From a candidate division KSB1 bacterium (GTDB lineage: Bacteria; Zhuqueibacterota; Zhuqueibacteria; Zhuqueibacterales; Zhuqueibacteraceae): a DNA stretch of 64,000 nt. Both the position numbers and the translations under genes were made by a program. Of the stretch, positions 18,972 to 28,961 are shown one piece after another. The notes below the pieces were generated by a model. That model had not been told where the DNA came from, searched no databases, and saw only the letters and a list, made by a program, of their open reading frames with translations. The stretch covers positions 568,971 to 632,970 of the forward strand of contig JAPDPX010000002.1 of the NCBI GenBank assembly GCA_034506255.1. Reading direction: 5' to 3'. Numbering within the stretch: position 1 is the stretch's first letter; the number at the start of each line of letters is the position of its first letter.

Positions 18972-20326
18972 AAAAAGTTCTGATCGCCAATCGCGGCGAG
19001 ATTGCGCTCCGCATCATCCGCGCCTGCAAGGAACTGGGGATCAAAACGGTGGCGGTTTATTCCGATGCGGATGCGGACTCGCTGCACGTGCGCTTCGCCG
19101 ATGAGGCCGTTTGCATCGGTGCCGGACCCAGCAGGGAAAGCTATCTCAATATCCCGCGCCTGATCAGCGCCGCCGAGGTCACCAATGCAGATGCGATCCA
19201 CCCCGGCTATGGCTTTCTCGCCGAAAACGCCCACTTCGCCGAAATCTGTGCCTCCTGCAACATTCGCTTCATCGGACCGACCGCCGCAATGATCAGCGCC
19301 ATGGGCGACAAGGCGCTGGCCAAGGAGACCATGCGCCGGGCGGGCGTGCCGACCATCCCGGGCAGCGAGGGCACACTCCCCAACGCCGATGCGGCACTCG
19401 CCTTTGCGGAAGAATTCGGTTTTCCAGTCATTATTAAAGCGGCTGCCGGCGGCGGTGGCCGCGGCATGCGGGTGGTGCGCGAAAAAAGCGAACTGGTGCG
19501 CTCCTTCGAGCAGGCCCAAGCGGAGGCCGGCGCCGCTTTCGGCAACCCCGCGGTCTATATCGAGAAATATTTCGAGCAGCCGCGCCACATCGAAATCCAG
19601 CTCATCGGCGATTCCCACGGCAATGTGGTGGCGCTGGGCGAGCGGGAATGTTCGATTCAGCGCAAGCATCAAAAACTCATCGAGGAAGCGCCTTCGCCGG
19701 CACTGACGGAAGAGTTGCGCCAGCAAATGTGTGAAGCCGCGGTGCGCGGAGCCAAAAGTGTCAACTATGAAAATGCCGGCACCATCGAGTTTCTCTTCGA
19801 CAACGGCAAGTTTTACTTCATGGAAATGAACACCCGCATCCAGGTCGAGCATCCGGTGACGGAATCGGTATTCGGTCTGGACCTGGTGAAGGAACAGATT
19901 CGCGTGGCGCGCGGTGAAAAAATCGACAATCTCAACCCCAATTTCAAAATGCGCGGCCATGCGATCGAATGCCGGATCAACGCCGAAGATCCCGACAAGG
20001 ACTTTCGTCCCTCCCCGGGCCGCATCGTCACCTGGCATGTGCCCGGCGGCATCGGCATCCGCGTCGATACCCACGCCTATGCCGGCTATCTCATCCCGCC
20101 TTTTTACGATTCCCTGATTGCCAAGCTCATTGCCCACGGCAAATCGCGGGCGGAGGCCATTGAACGCATGGAGCGCGCGCTCGAGGAATTCATCGTCGAA
20201 GGCATCGCCACCACCATTCCCTTTCATCAACGGGTCATGGCAGACCCCGTGTTTCGGTCCGGCAATCTCGATGTCAAATTTGTGGAAAATTTCTTCCGTC
20301 GCGCCGCGACGGCGAAGCCGCAATAA
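18968..20326 (+). CDS. accC: Biotin carboxylase subunit of acetyl-CoA carboxylase
   Basis: This 452-residue protein begins [20 protein letters not shown], the invariant AccC N-terminus, after a TTG codon that overlaps the accB stop (TTGA). The ATP-grasp glycine loop is [13 protein letters not shown]. The biotin and bicarbonate site region includes [18 protein letters not shown], and [13 protein letters not shown] is also diagnostic. It carboxylates the biotin on AccB using ATP and bicarbonate. accA and accD are not in this window. Length is normal for the family. Confidence 0.97.
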   Translation: MKKVLIANRGEIALRIIRACKELGIKTVAVYSDADADSLHVRFADEAVCIGAGPSRESYLNIPRLISAAEVTNADAIHPGYGFLAENAHFAEICASCNIRFIGPTAAMISAMGDKALAKETMRRAGVPTIPGSEGTLPNADAALAFAEEFGFPVIIKAAAGGGGRGMRVVREKSELVRSFEQAQAEAGAAFGNPAVYIEKYFEQPRHIEIQLIGDSHGNVVALGERECSIQRKHQKLIEEAPSPALTEELRQQMCEAAVRGAKSVNYENAGTIEFLFDNGKFYFMEMNTRIQVEHPVTESVFGLDLVKEQIRVARGEKIDNLNPNFKMRGHAIECRINAEDPDKDFRPSPGRIVTWHVPGGIGIRVDTHAYAGYLIPPFYDSLIAKLIAHGKSRAEAIERMERALEEFIVEGIATTIPFHQRVMADPVFRSGNLDVKFVENFFRRAATAKPQ

Positions 20327-20349
20327 TTTCACCTGGTGAGGAGAAGGTC

Positions 20350-20727
20350 ATGCACGTCCCGGCAAACCTGCTTTATACCAAAGAGCATGAATGGGTCAGG
20401 ATCGAAGGTGACGTCGCCACCGTTGGCATTACCGATTATGCGCAGGGCCAGTTGGGTGACATCGTCTATGCAGAATTGCCCGCCGTGGGCGCCACCACCA
20501 CGCAAATGCAGCCCTTCGGCACCGTCGAAGCCGTAAAGGCCGTCTCGGATTTGTTTGCCCCGTTGAGTGGCACCGTGCTTGAGGTCAACACCGCCCTGGC
20601 GGAAAAACCGGAACTGATCAACCAGGACTGCTACGGCGCGGGCTGGATGATCAAATTGAAAATCACTAATCCCGGCGAACGCCAGGCTCTGCTCGCCCCT
20701 TCCGATTACGAAAAGTTGATTGCCTGA
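20350..20727 (+). CDS. gcvH: Glycine cleavage system H protein
   Basis: The 125-residue protein has the H-protein signature: YTKEHEWVRIEGDVATVGIT at the start and GTVEAVKAVSDLFAPLSGTV around residue 60, whose Lys (AVKAVSD) carries lipoate. It shuttles the aminomethyl group between the P, T and L proteins of glycine cleavage; the others are not encoded here. GAGGAGAAGG lies just before the ATG, and the gene follows accC by 23 bases, so it is probably co-transcribed. In some bacteria lone GcvH copies also serve lipoate transfer, which is possible here. Confidence 0.95.
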   Translation: MHVPANLLYTKEHEWVRIEGDVATVGITDYAQGQLGDIVYAELPAVGATTTQMQPFGTVEAVKAVSDLFAPLSGTVLEVNTALAEKPELINQDCYGAGWMIKLKITNPGERQALLAPSDYEKLIA

Positions 20728-21366
20728 AGCCGGAGCCGCGGCAAGCAACGCGGTCTCTGCATTACGCGCCGGCTCGAGTTGATGAGTGGCTGTGCCGGGC
20801 ACAGCCCGGGAGGGGAACGAGAAGCACCCGTTTGCCGCTGTCCGCCCGGGCTTGTTGCCAATCTCTGCAACCACATCGCACTGCCGGTATTGTCTTGTGC
20901 TTGGCTAAAAGCCGCATGGCGGGATGCTTCGAATGGGCCCGGGCATGCTCAGGGTCGTGGCGAGGGCGGAAAACAGGTCCTGGATGCCGGCAAAAAAGCG
21001 CTTGACAATCACTGCCCGAATTTCTACTTTTGCACCGTTTGAAAAATAGAAACAATTCATTGCCTGTTCAATTTCGTGGAGCCAGCCTATTCGACGTTCG
21101 CTACGGGATTCGATAAAAAAATGACAGTGGTCTTGTTTGCTTTGCTTGTGGCAAACACGCGCGAATCCCGACGAAGCGAGTGTTCGGTAGTCGCTGCTTG
21201 GAACCGAAACGCTGGGTGAGTGACTTTTAGCCGAAGTGCAACACGGGCGGCGAAAAAGTCAGGACAAACACCCTGAGGGCTGCGTCGTGAGGCCCGCGTT
21301 GTCGGTTTTTTTGTTTTATAGAACATGCCAACTCGTTTTATCTTTTCCAGTCAGGAGATTTTGCTC
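20728..21366. other. Gene-free interval with a 19-nt perfect palindrome
   Basis: This 639-base stretch separates gcvH from the envelope operon. GGCTGTGCC-G-GGCACAGCC at 20788-20806 is a perfect inverted repeat, 60 bases after the gcvH stop. It could end transcription or bind a dimeric protein, but it has no T-run. TTGACA at 21002-21007 is a possible -35 box with a poor -10. The open frames present have no family features. Confidence 0.4.
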
Positions 21367-22422
21367 ATGAAAAAAATCCTCGTGCTTTTCTGCCTGTGCA
21401 CTTTGCTGTTTCCCGTTTCGCCGGTCTGGGCGCAAGGGCCGGGCAGCAGTGGTGTCCTTTTTCTGTTGATTGCGCCGGGCGCGCGCGCTGCCGGCATGGG
21501 TGAATCCTTTGTCGCCATCGCCGATGATGCCACTGCGACCTACTGGAATCCGGCTGGTCTGGCATTTCAGGAAAGAACGCAAATCGCGCTGATGCATTCC
21601 AACTGGCTGCCGGAGTTGGCCAGCGATTTGTACTACGATTACGCCACCATCGTGCGGCCGATGGGAAACATCGGCACCGCCGGCCTGTCGCTCACCTTCA
21701 TCAATCTCGGCACGCAAATCATCACCGGGGAAACCAGCCCCGATCCGCTGGGAGAGTTCAGCAGTTATGAACTGGCACTGGCCGGTTCCTGGGGCACGAA
21801 GCTTTCAGCCAACAGCGCTGCCGGCGTGACGCTGAAATTCATCTACAGCAACCTGGCACCGCGCGGCGCCGGCGCCGAGCAGGGCGATGGTCGCGCCACC
21901 GCCTTTGCGGTGGATTTGGGTTATTTGCATCGCAACCTTCTCATCGACCGCTTCAACTTCGGTGTGAATCTGACCAATGTCGGGCCGAAGATCAGTTACA
22001 TCGATGCCGCGCAGGCTGATCCGCTGCCCACCAATTTGCGCCTGGGTTTCAGCTATCATCTGATCAAGCAGGAATTCAACAGCCTGATGATCGCAACTGA
22101 ATTCGACCGCCTGCTGGTGGCGCCCAGGCCGGAAGGCGGCGCGGATCCGGTGTTCAAGGCGCTGGTGACGGCGTGGACCGATGAGCCACTCAAGGACGAG
22201 TTGAAGCACATCATCTACAATATCGGCGCAGAATACTGGTACAACAATTTCGTCGCCCTGCGCACCGGCTATCATTATGACAGGGTTGGTCGTGTCAAAT
22301 ACGTCTCCTTTGGCGCCGGCCTGAAATACTCCAGCCTCGGCCTCGATTTCGGATACGTCTCCGCCGGTGAAGGCCATCCCCTGAGCAATACCATGCGTAT
22401 TTCGCTCGGTATTGGCTTGTAG
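21367..22422 (+). CDS. PorV/PorQ-like outer-membrane barrel protein
   Basis: From ATG 21367 (AGGAG nine bases upstream) the product has 351 residues with a signal peptide (MKKILVLFCLCTLLFPVSPVWA). The mature part begins with the family pattern FLLIAPGARAAGMGESFVAI and ATYWNPAGLAF, typical of PorV-type (UPF0164) barrels, and ends in alternating beta strands (NTMRISLGIGL). In Bacteroidota PorV shuttles type IX secretion substrates to the surface attachment machinery. The next gene encodes a large protein with a type IX-style C-terminal sorting domain, which fits a carrier-cargo relationship, although no other type IX secretion genes are in the window. Confidence 0.75.
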   Translation: MKKILVLFCLCTLLFPVSPVWAQGPGSSGVLFLLIAPGARAAGMGESFVAIADDATATYWNPAGLAFQERTQIALMHSNWLPELASDLYYDYATIVRPMGNIGTAGLSLTFINLGTQIITGETSPDPLGEFSSYELALAGSWGTKLSANSAAGVTLKFIYSNLAPRGAGAEQGDGRATAFAVDLGYLHRNLLIDRFNFGVNLTNVGPKISYIDAAQADPLPTNLRLGFSYHLIKQEFNSLMIATEFDRLLVAPRPEGGADPVFKALVTAWTDEPLKDELKHIIYNIGAEYWYNNFVALRTGYHYDRVGRVKYVSFGAGLKYSSLGLDFGYVSAGEGHPLSNTMRISLGIGL

Positions 22423-22579
22423 CAGGTTGCACGGTTTAGGCAATGGCATGCCAGCCCGGTGGAGCGTTGCAAGGCAGATAATGCACCACGCCCGGCGCGC
22501 CGGCATGCCATTGCGCATCAATTCCCGCGCCGCGGCGGTTTTTCTCTCCTGTCAAATTTGACCACCCGTTTGAAATCTT

Positions 22580-25500
22580 ATGCGCCACCGCCTGCTTGGT
22601 TATGCCCTGACATTGTTGTCCCTGCTGCCACTGCTCACGTCGGTTGGGGCCACTTCCTCTGTGAAAAGCCCGGGTTGGCAGGGACACCGCCGGGCCTTGC
22701 GGCCGGATTATCGTCCCAGCCGTCCCAGCCAGCGCCTGCTGCAAACTCCGCTTCTGGCAAAATCTTCAGCTAAATTTCTTGCCACCGCAATTCCCGACAC
22801 CCTGGAGCTCCTCGCCCTGCGGGTGGAGTTTCCACGCGATGCCAGCGACCAAACCACCGGCAATGGCGGTTTCATGCTGGCACCCGATCCCAATAAGACC
22901 ATCGATCCGCCGCCCCACAATCGCGCCTATTTCGAAGCCCAACTGACGGCACTGGCCAATTACTACAAAAGCGTTTCGCGTGGCAAAGTCATCTTGCGCT
23001 TTCAAGTTTTGCCACCTGGCGACACGGCCGCCTATCAACTGCCGCAGGAGATGAAGTATTACGGCCCCGGCCGCGACAGCGCGATACGCGACAAGCGCCT
23101 GGCCGAACTCTTCCGTGACGCCATTCTCGCTGCCGAGGCCGCCGGCAATGTGGATTTCTCCCGCTTTGACAGTTTTATCATTTTTCATGCCGGCATCGGT
23201 GAAGATTTCGACGAAGACGTCGATCTCACCCCCAACGACATCCCCAGCGCCTTTTTGAACCTGAACGATTTGCGCAAAGAACTGGGCAACAACGATCCCG
23301 GCTATCGCGGCCTCGCCGTGCAAAACGGCACCTTTTTCATTGAGGACGGCCTCATCCTGCCTGAAACACAGTCGCGCGAGATTGCCGGCAGCGGCGTGCT
23401 CGAGTTTGGCCTGCTGGGCACTTCCGCCCTGATGTTTGGTTATCAGCTCGGCCTGCCCAATTTGTTCAACACTGAAACCGGCGCCTCCGGCATCGGGCAA
23501 TTCGGCTTGATGGATCAGGGCTCGAACAACTATCAAGGTCTGCTGCCGGCCATGCCCGAAGCCTGGTCCAGGGTTTTTCTCGGCTGGGAGGAGCCGATCG
23601 TCGTCACCAACGGTGAGAATCTCGAGGTTGCGGCGGCGCTGCACGGCGATCCCCGCAAGATCTATAAAATTCCGATCACCGACAGCGAATATTTTCTCAT
23701 TGAAAACCGCCAGCGCGATGTTAATGGCGACCGCATTGCCACCGGGCGCGATGCCAGCGGCGTGCGCATTCAATTTCGTGAAGAGACCTTCGCCGCCGAA
23801 CAACCCATCGGCGTGATCACGCAGGTCGATGAATACGATTTCGGACTGCCCTACGCCGTCGACCAAAACAACCGTGCCCTCCCCGGCCCCGGCATTTTGA
23901 TCTGGCATGTTGATGAGAACGTCATTCGTGCAAACTATGCCAGCAACCGTGTCAATGCCGATCCCGCTCATCGCGGTGTCGATCTCGAAGAAGCGGATGG
24001 CGCACAGGACATCGGCCGCTTCTATGGCTTTCTCGATCCCGGCTCCGGCAGTGAACTCGGCCTGCCAGAGGATGCCTGGTGGTCGAAGAATCCCGTGATT
24101 ACGGAATATTTGCGCCCTGGCGAGCCGGTGACCTTCGGACCCAAAACCATTCCGAGCACGGCAGCAAACAACGGTTCGTACACCGGCATCATGATCACGA
24201 ATTTTTCCGATCTCGCGCCGGTGATGACGTTCTCCGTGCGCAATCCGTTTGCCATGCCGAACTTCCCGCAATATGCCGGCGGCATGGGCGCGGTGTTGCT
24301 CTCACCCCTGCTGGCGGATCTCACCGGCGATGGCAGGGCGGACATCGTCGCGGCGACGGCCGCCGGGGAAATTTTCGCCTGGCAGGCGGACGGCAGCAAG
24401 GTCGTTGCCAATGCCGAGGTCGCACTCCTCACTCAACCCAATGGCCTGGCGACGCAGACACCGCGCGCCACATTGGTGACGGGTGGGCCGTTGGCTTCTC
24501 CGCCTGCGCTCGCCGATCTCGTGGCCGATGGCCGCGCCGAGGTCATTGCCCTGCGGGCAGAGGGAAAACTCCAGGTCTGGCAGGCAAAAGATGACGATGG
24601 CAACGGCCGCGCCGATTTGGCCTGGCAGGTCGAGATTGGTGCCACGCAATCCAACCCGGTGGTGCGCGTGGCAACCAAGAACGTTTTTTGCGGCAATGAA
24701 GCGGGTGCGGTGTTGGCCTTCTCCGGCAACGGCGAATTGCGCTGGCAAACCACGCTGCCGCGGCCGGTGCGCGGCCTTGCACTGCTGGAAAGTGGCGTGC
24801 TGGTGACGCTGGATCATGGCGCTGCGATTCTGAGTGAAGACGGGGCTGTGCTGGCAGATGATCTGTCAAGGTCACGCGGCCCGGCGCCTGCCGGCGCATT
24901 TGCTCTGGCTGACATCGACAACGATGGCCGGCTCGAGGGCTTGGTGCCCGAGCAGGATGGCCGGTTGTTTTTTCCGGTCAGACCAAGCGATGAACAGCAT
25001 GTGCTCGATTTTGGTGAAGTCATCGGCGGGCTGGCCCTGGCCGACCTCGATCGCGATGGCCGCAAGGAAGTCGTGCTCGCCGCCGGCAATCGTTTGTTTG
25101 CAGTGAAGCACAACGGCGTGTTCGCCGGGAATTTTCCCGTCCCAATTGGCCCACCACAACAAACGGCCGATGCCACACGGCACGGGATCATCCCCATCAT
25201 CGCGGACGTGGACGGCGATGGCAGCCAGGACGTGCTCGTGACCGGCGTCGCGGGGGACATTTACGCCTATCGCGGCAATGGCTCTTTGATCGAGGGCTTT
25301 CCGCTGGCCATGCCGGGACCGGGCCGTGGTTCTCTGGCGGCTGGTGATCTCGACAATGACGGCCGACTGGAACTGGCGGGTGTTTCCGGCAGCGGCTTTG
25401 TGCATGTCTGGCGTCTGGCCGAAAGCAGCACATCATCGGACTGGCCGATGTATCATCGCGAGGCCGCGCAAACCAGTTTCAATCCGGCGCGCGAAACCCC

Positions 25501-25801
25501 CGTGATCGTGCCTGGCGAGTTGATGCCGGAGCAGTCGGTTTACAACTACCCCAATCCCGCGCGCGACGGTGCCACGCGCATTCGCTATCGCCTGAATGCC
25601 GCGGCGCAGGTGAAAATCTCGATCTTCGATCTTGCCGGCGACCTGGTGGCCGAGCTTGCCGGTCCGGGGCTGGCGCAGGCGGATAACGAAGTCGAATGGC
25701 AGCTCGCGGATGTGCAAAGCGGCGTGTATCTGGCAAAAGTCGAAGCCCGGGGCGAAGCGGAAAAGGCAACGAAGATCATCAAGATTGCGGTGGTGAAATA
25801 A
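22580..25801 (+). CDS. Secreted M6-peptidase-like protein with degenerate active site, FG-GAP repeats and sorting domain
   Basis: The 1073-residue protein has a signal peptide and then an M6 (immune-inhibitor-A-like) region at about 60-560. SFIIFHAGIGEDFDED, GIGQFGLMDQG and ILIWHVDENVIR are recognisable, but the zinc motif HEFGH of the family is replaced by LMFGY (23429-23443, before QLGLPNLFN), so it is probably not a protease. Residues about 570-960 hold FG-GAP-like repeats (LADLTGDGRADI, LADLDRDGRKEV, AAGDLDNDGRLEL). The last 90 residues, starting YNYPNPARDGATRIRYRL, match a FlgD-like / type IX sorting domain. Inference: a surface adhesin or binding protein derived from a protease. Its stop overlaps the next start as TAATG. 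Confidence 0.75.
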   Translation: MRHRLLGYALTLLSLLPLLTSVGATSSVKSPGWQGHRRALRPDYRPSRPSQRLLQTPLLAKSSAKFLATAIPDTLELLALRVEFPRDASDQTTGNGGFMLAPDPNKTIDPPPHNRAYFEAQLTALANYYKSVSRGKVILRFQVLPPGDTAAYQLPQEMKYYGPGRDSAIRDKRLAELFRDAILAAEAAGNVDFSRFDSFIIFHAGIGEDFDEDVDLTPNDIPSAFLNLNDLRKELGNNDPGYRGLAVQNGTFFIEDGLILPETQSREIAGSGVLEFGLLGTSALMFGYQLGLPNLFNTETGASGIGQFGLMDQGSNNYQGLLPAMPEAWSRVFLGWEEPIVVTNGENLEVAAALHGDPRKIYKIPITDSEYFLIENRQRDVNGDRIATGRDASGVRIQFREETFAAEQPIGVITQVDEYDFGLPYAVDQNNRALPGPGILIWHVDENVIRANYASNRVNADPAHRGVDLEEADGAQDIGRFYGFLDPGSGSELGLPEDAWWSKNPVITEYLRPGEPVTFGPKTIPSTAANNGSYTGIMITNFSDLAPVMTFSVRNPFAMPNFPQYAGGMGAVLLSPLLADLTGDGRADIVAATAAGEIFAWQADGSKVVANAEVALLTQPNGLATQTPRATLVTGGPLASPPALADLVADGRAEVIALRAEGKLQVWQAKDDDGNGRADLAWQVEIGATQSNPVVRVATKNVFCGNEAGAVLAFSGNGELRWQTTLPRPVRGLALLESGVLVTLDHGAAILSEDGAVLADDLSRSRGPAPAGAFALADIDNDGRLEGLVPEQDGRLFFPVRPSDEQHVLDFGEVIGGLALADLDRDGRKEVVLAAGNRLFAVKHNGVFAGNFPVPIGPPQQTADATRHGIIPIIADVDGDGSQDVLVTGVAGDIYAYRGNGSLIEGFPLAMPGPGRGSLAAGDLDNDGRLELAGVSGSGFVHVWRLAESSTSSDWPMYHREAAQTSFNPARETPVIVPGELMPEQSVYNYPNPARDGATRIRYRLNAAAQVKISIFDLAGDLVAELAGPGLAQADNEVEWQLADVQSGVYLAKVEARGEAEKATKIIKIAVVK

Positions 25802-28800
25802 TGATGTTGAAGCAAACGGTTGCAGTGTGTGGCCGTGCTGCGTGTGACAAAGGTGATGCACCGGGTTGGCGGCGTGGCGCGGCTGCCCTGAATCGTGTGC
25901 CACGCCATCCCGCACGGATCGTGCTGGCCGCCCTTGCGGTTTGCGCCAGCCTTGCGGCTGCCCAGGACGAGCCGCGTTGGACGCATCCCGAGCTGAAATG
26001 GCAGACCATCGAGACCGAGCACTTCTTCGTGCATTTTCACGAGGGAGCTGAACAAACCGGCAGGCTCACCGCCAAGATCGCCGAGGAGATTTACACTCCG
26101 ATCACCTCACTGTATGGCTACCAGCCGGACGGCAAGGTGCATTTCATCATCAGAGACTATGACGATTTTTCCAACGGCGCGGCCTATTACCTCGACAACA
26201 AGGTGGAAATCTGGGCGAGTGCGATGGATTTTGAATTGCGCGGGACGCACAGTTGGCTGCGCAATGTCATCACGCACGAATACACCCACATGATTTCACT
26301 GGGCGCCGCGCGCAAAATCACGCGCCACCTTCCCGCCGCCTATGTGCAGTGGCTCGGCTACGAAGATGAGAAGCGGCCGGACGTGCTGTACGGCTATCCC
26401 AACCGCATTCTCTCCTACCCGCTGCCGTTCACCATCATGCCGCCCTGGTTTGCGGAAGGCGTGGCGCAATACCAGCGGCCGGAATTGGAATATGACCTGT
26501 GGGACTCGCATCGCGACATGCTGCTGCGCACCGCGGTGGTGGAAGACAAGCTGCTCACCTATTCCGAAATGAACGTCTTCGGCAAGAACAGCATCGGCAG
26601 CGAGCGGGTTTACAATCAGGGCTATTCGCTGGTGACTTACCTCGCGGGCAAGCACGGCGCGGCCGTCTTGCAGCAGATCGCCGCCAACATGCGCAGTCCC
26701 CTGCGTTTCTCTTTCGACAGCGCCATCAAGAAAGCCACGGGCAAAAGCGGCGGTCAAATTTATGACGAGTGGAAAAAACACCTGCAACAGACTTATGCAC
26801 AGCAGTTGCGCGCGATCCAAGGCCAGGTGGTCGCCGGAGAACTGCTGCAAGCCAAAGGCTCGGGCAATTTTTATCCGCGCTGGTCGCCGGACGGCAGCCG
26901 GCTGGCCTACCTCAGCAATGCCGGTGCGGACTATTTGGGCCAAACGGCCCTGGTGATGCGGCAGGGGGCGGATGGCAGGGACGAGTTGATCAGGAGCGGC
27001 GTGCACCACGCTTTTTCCTGGTCGCCCGACGGCACGCAACTCGCTTACTCGCGCAAATCGGAAAAAAATCCGCACCACGCGGTGGTGTATGATTTGTATC
27101 TGTACGACATCAAGAAGAAAAAAGAAAAACGCCTGACGCATGCGGCACGTGCCCACAGCCCGAGCTGGTCGCCCGACGGCAAAATGCTGGCCTGTGTGGT
27201 GAACGGTGACGGCAGTCAAAATATTGCACTCTACGACCTTGCAGCGGATCGCCTGAAAATCATCACTTCCCACCAAACGCAGGAACAAGTCTACACCCCG
27301 CAATGGTCCCCGGATGGCCGGCAGCTTGTGTATGCCTATTCGCATGCGCGCGGCCGCAGCCTGCGGCTGTGCGACCTGGCGAGCGGAGAGGTCACGCCGG
27401 TCAATTTGCGGTATGCCCTGATGGCGGAATCATCGGACGCCCGGCCCGGCGATGCACGCGATGCCGTCTTCAGCCCCGACGGCCGGAAAATCTATTTCAG
27501 TTGGGATGTGACCGGCATTTTCAACATCTACAGTCTCGACCTCGCCACCCAGCAAGTCACCCCGCTGACGAACGTCGTGGGTGGCGCGTTCATGCCTTCG
27601 GTCAATCGTGAAGGCGGGTTGTTGTTCAGCATCTTTGTCGCCGAAGGTTACAAAATCGCACATCTCAAAACGCCCCAACCGCTGCCGCCCGATGTGACGC
27701 GCTATCTACCCCCCGCGGAGAGGCAGCTTCAGCTTGCGGCGGTCACTGGCGATCTCGCGCATCTCAATTTGAGCGGCATCAAGCACGGCGCCTATGATGA
27801 CCGGCAAATCCCCGACTTCGCGGTCACACCCTACCGCGGTCATTATTCGGCGGTTGCGATTTTGCCGCGTGTGATGGTGGATTACGGCAAACTGAAGCTC
27901 GGCAGTTACTTCTACTCCAGCGAAATCCTGGACAACATCAGTTTCATCGGCGGGGCGGCCCTCAATCGCGACAAGGATTATGACCTTTTTCTGCTGGTGG
28001 ACTATGACAAGCTCGGGCCACAGTTGTCTCTGGAAGCCTACAACCAGGCCCGCCACGCGCGCGCAGAGGGCTACGGGTTTCTCTACAACCTGACGGAAGT
28101 GAATCTCGGAACACAACGCTGGTGGAGCAGCCGGCATCATTCCCAGTTCCGTCTCATTTACAGCCGCTACAATGCCAAGATTTCGTTTGTCGAGCGCGGT
28201 TTCAAGCAGAGTTTCGGATATACCTACTATGAAGGCAAAGCGCTGGCCTTTCGTCATCACTTCCGGCAGCAGGTGCGCGCGGTGGACGGCGACATCAATC
28301 CCCGCATGGGCCGCGAGGTGGAATTCCGCTACACGCGCGAATTCAACAATTTCATCAATTCCGATCCCGACAAAGCCTTCACGTTGACCGACTATGGCAC
28401 CTTCGTCGAGAACTATGAACCGCACAACGTGCATCGCGTTGAGCTGGCATGGACCGAGCGCCTGCCCCTGCCCGGACGCACGGGGCTCACGCTGTCTGGC
28501 CGCGGCGGCTGGCTCGACCGCGAGGTGAACAGCTTTTTTTATTTTTTTGCCGGTGGTTTGGATGGTGTGCGAGGGTATCCTTACTACAGCATGGAAGGCC
28601 GTTACCTGCTGCATGGCCGCCTGACCTATCGCCTGCCACTGTTCCGTCATCTTGATTTGTCACTGCTGCATCTTTATCTCGACAAGATCTGCTTCGCCGT
28701 GTCATACGATTATGGCGGCGCATTCTCCCAAACCAGGGGCTGGCGTGACAAACTGCACGACAGCATCAATTTGCAGTTGCGTTCGGAATTGTTCTCGTTT

Positions 28801-28944
28801 TACGGCTTTCCGACGCGCCTCTCATGCGATGCCGCCTATGGTTTCGACAAGTTCGTTCTGCGCCGCGAGGGCCAGGCGCCCCTGACCTATGGCCGGGAAT
28901 GGCGCTATTACCTGACCGTCGCGTTTGATTTCCTGGACAATTAA
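25801..28944 (+). CDS. Peptidase MA-like / PD40 propeller / outer-membrane barrel fusion
   Basis: Starting at the ATG that overlaps the upstream stop (TAATG), the product has 1047 residues with an export signal near 40-55. Residues about 60-330 are a gluzincin-like peptidase: zinc motif VITHEYTHMIS (about 157) and downstream WFAEGVAQY with the third ligand Glu. Residues about 340-660 form a TolB-type propeller with repeated WSPDG motifs. The C-terminal 370 residues are rich in aromatic beta strands and end VAFDFLDN, like the barrel of Omp85/surface-antigen proteins. It is probably an outer-membrane peptidase whose barrel anchors or exports the rest. The substrate is unknown. Confidence 0.75.
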   Translation: MMLKQTVAVCGRAACDKGDAPGWRRGAAALNRVPRHPARIVLAALAVCASLAAAQDEPRWTHPELKWQTIETEHFFVHFHEGAEQTGRLTAKIAEEIYTPITSLYGYQPDGKVHFIIRDYDDFSNGAAYYLDNKVEIWASAMDFELRGTHSWLRNVITHEYTHMISLGAARKITRHLPAAYVQWLGYEDEKRPDVLYGYPNRILSYPLPFTIMPPWFAEGVAQYQRPELEYDLWDSHRDMLLRTAVVEDKLLTYSEMNVFGKNSIGSERVYNQGYSLVTYLAGKHGAAVLQQIAANMRSPLRFSFDSAIKKATGKSGGQIYDEWKKHLQQTYAQQLRAIQGQVVAGELLQAKGSGNFYPRWSPDGSRLAYLSNAGADYLGQTALVMRQGADGRDELIRSGVHHAFSWSPDGTQLAYSRKSEKNPHHAVVYDLYLYDIKKKKEKRLTHAARAHSPSWSPDGKMLACVVNGDGSQNIALYDLAADRLKIITSHQTQEQVYTPQWSPDGRQLVYAYSHARGRSLRLCDLASGEVTPVNLRYALMAESSDARPGDARDAVFSPDGRKIYFSWDVTGIFNIYSLDLATQQVTPLTNVVGGAFMPSVNREGGLLFSIFVAEGYKIAHLKTPQPLPPDVTRYLPPAERQLQLAAVTGDLAHLNLSGIKHGAYDDRQIPDFAVTPYRGHYSAVAILPRVMVDYGKLKLGSYFYSSEILDNISFIGGAALNRDKDYDLFLLVDYDKLGPQLSLEAYNQARHARAEGYGFLYNLTEVNLGTQRWWSSRHHSQFRLIYSRYNAKISFVERGFKQSFGYTYYEGKALAFRHHFRQQVRAVDGDINPRMGREVEFRYTREFNNFINSDPDKAFTLTDYGTFVENYEPHNVHRVELAWTERLPLPGRTGLTLSGRGGWLDREVNSFFYFFAGGLDGVRGYPYYSMEGRYLLHGRLTYRLPLFRHLDLSLLHLYLDKICFAVSYDYGGAFSQTRGWRDKLHDSINLQLRSELFSFYGFPTRLSCDAAYGFDKFVLRREGQAPLTYGREWRYYLTVAFDFLDN

Positions 28945-28961
28945 ACCTGCGGATACCTGTT

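Noticed and set aside
18767-20332. 521-codon minus-strand frame
   Set aside because: Antisense to accC, which is unambiguous.
21087-21326. 79-codon minus-strand frame in the gcvH-PorV gap
   Set aside because: It has no ribosome-binding site and no domain I can support; it looks like noncoding sequence.
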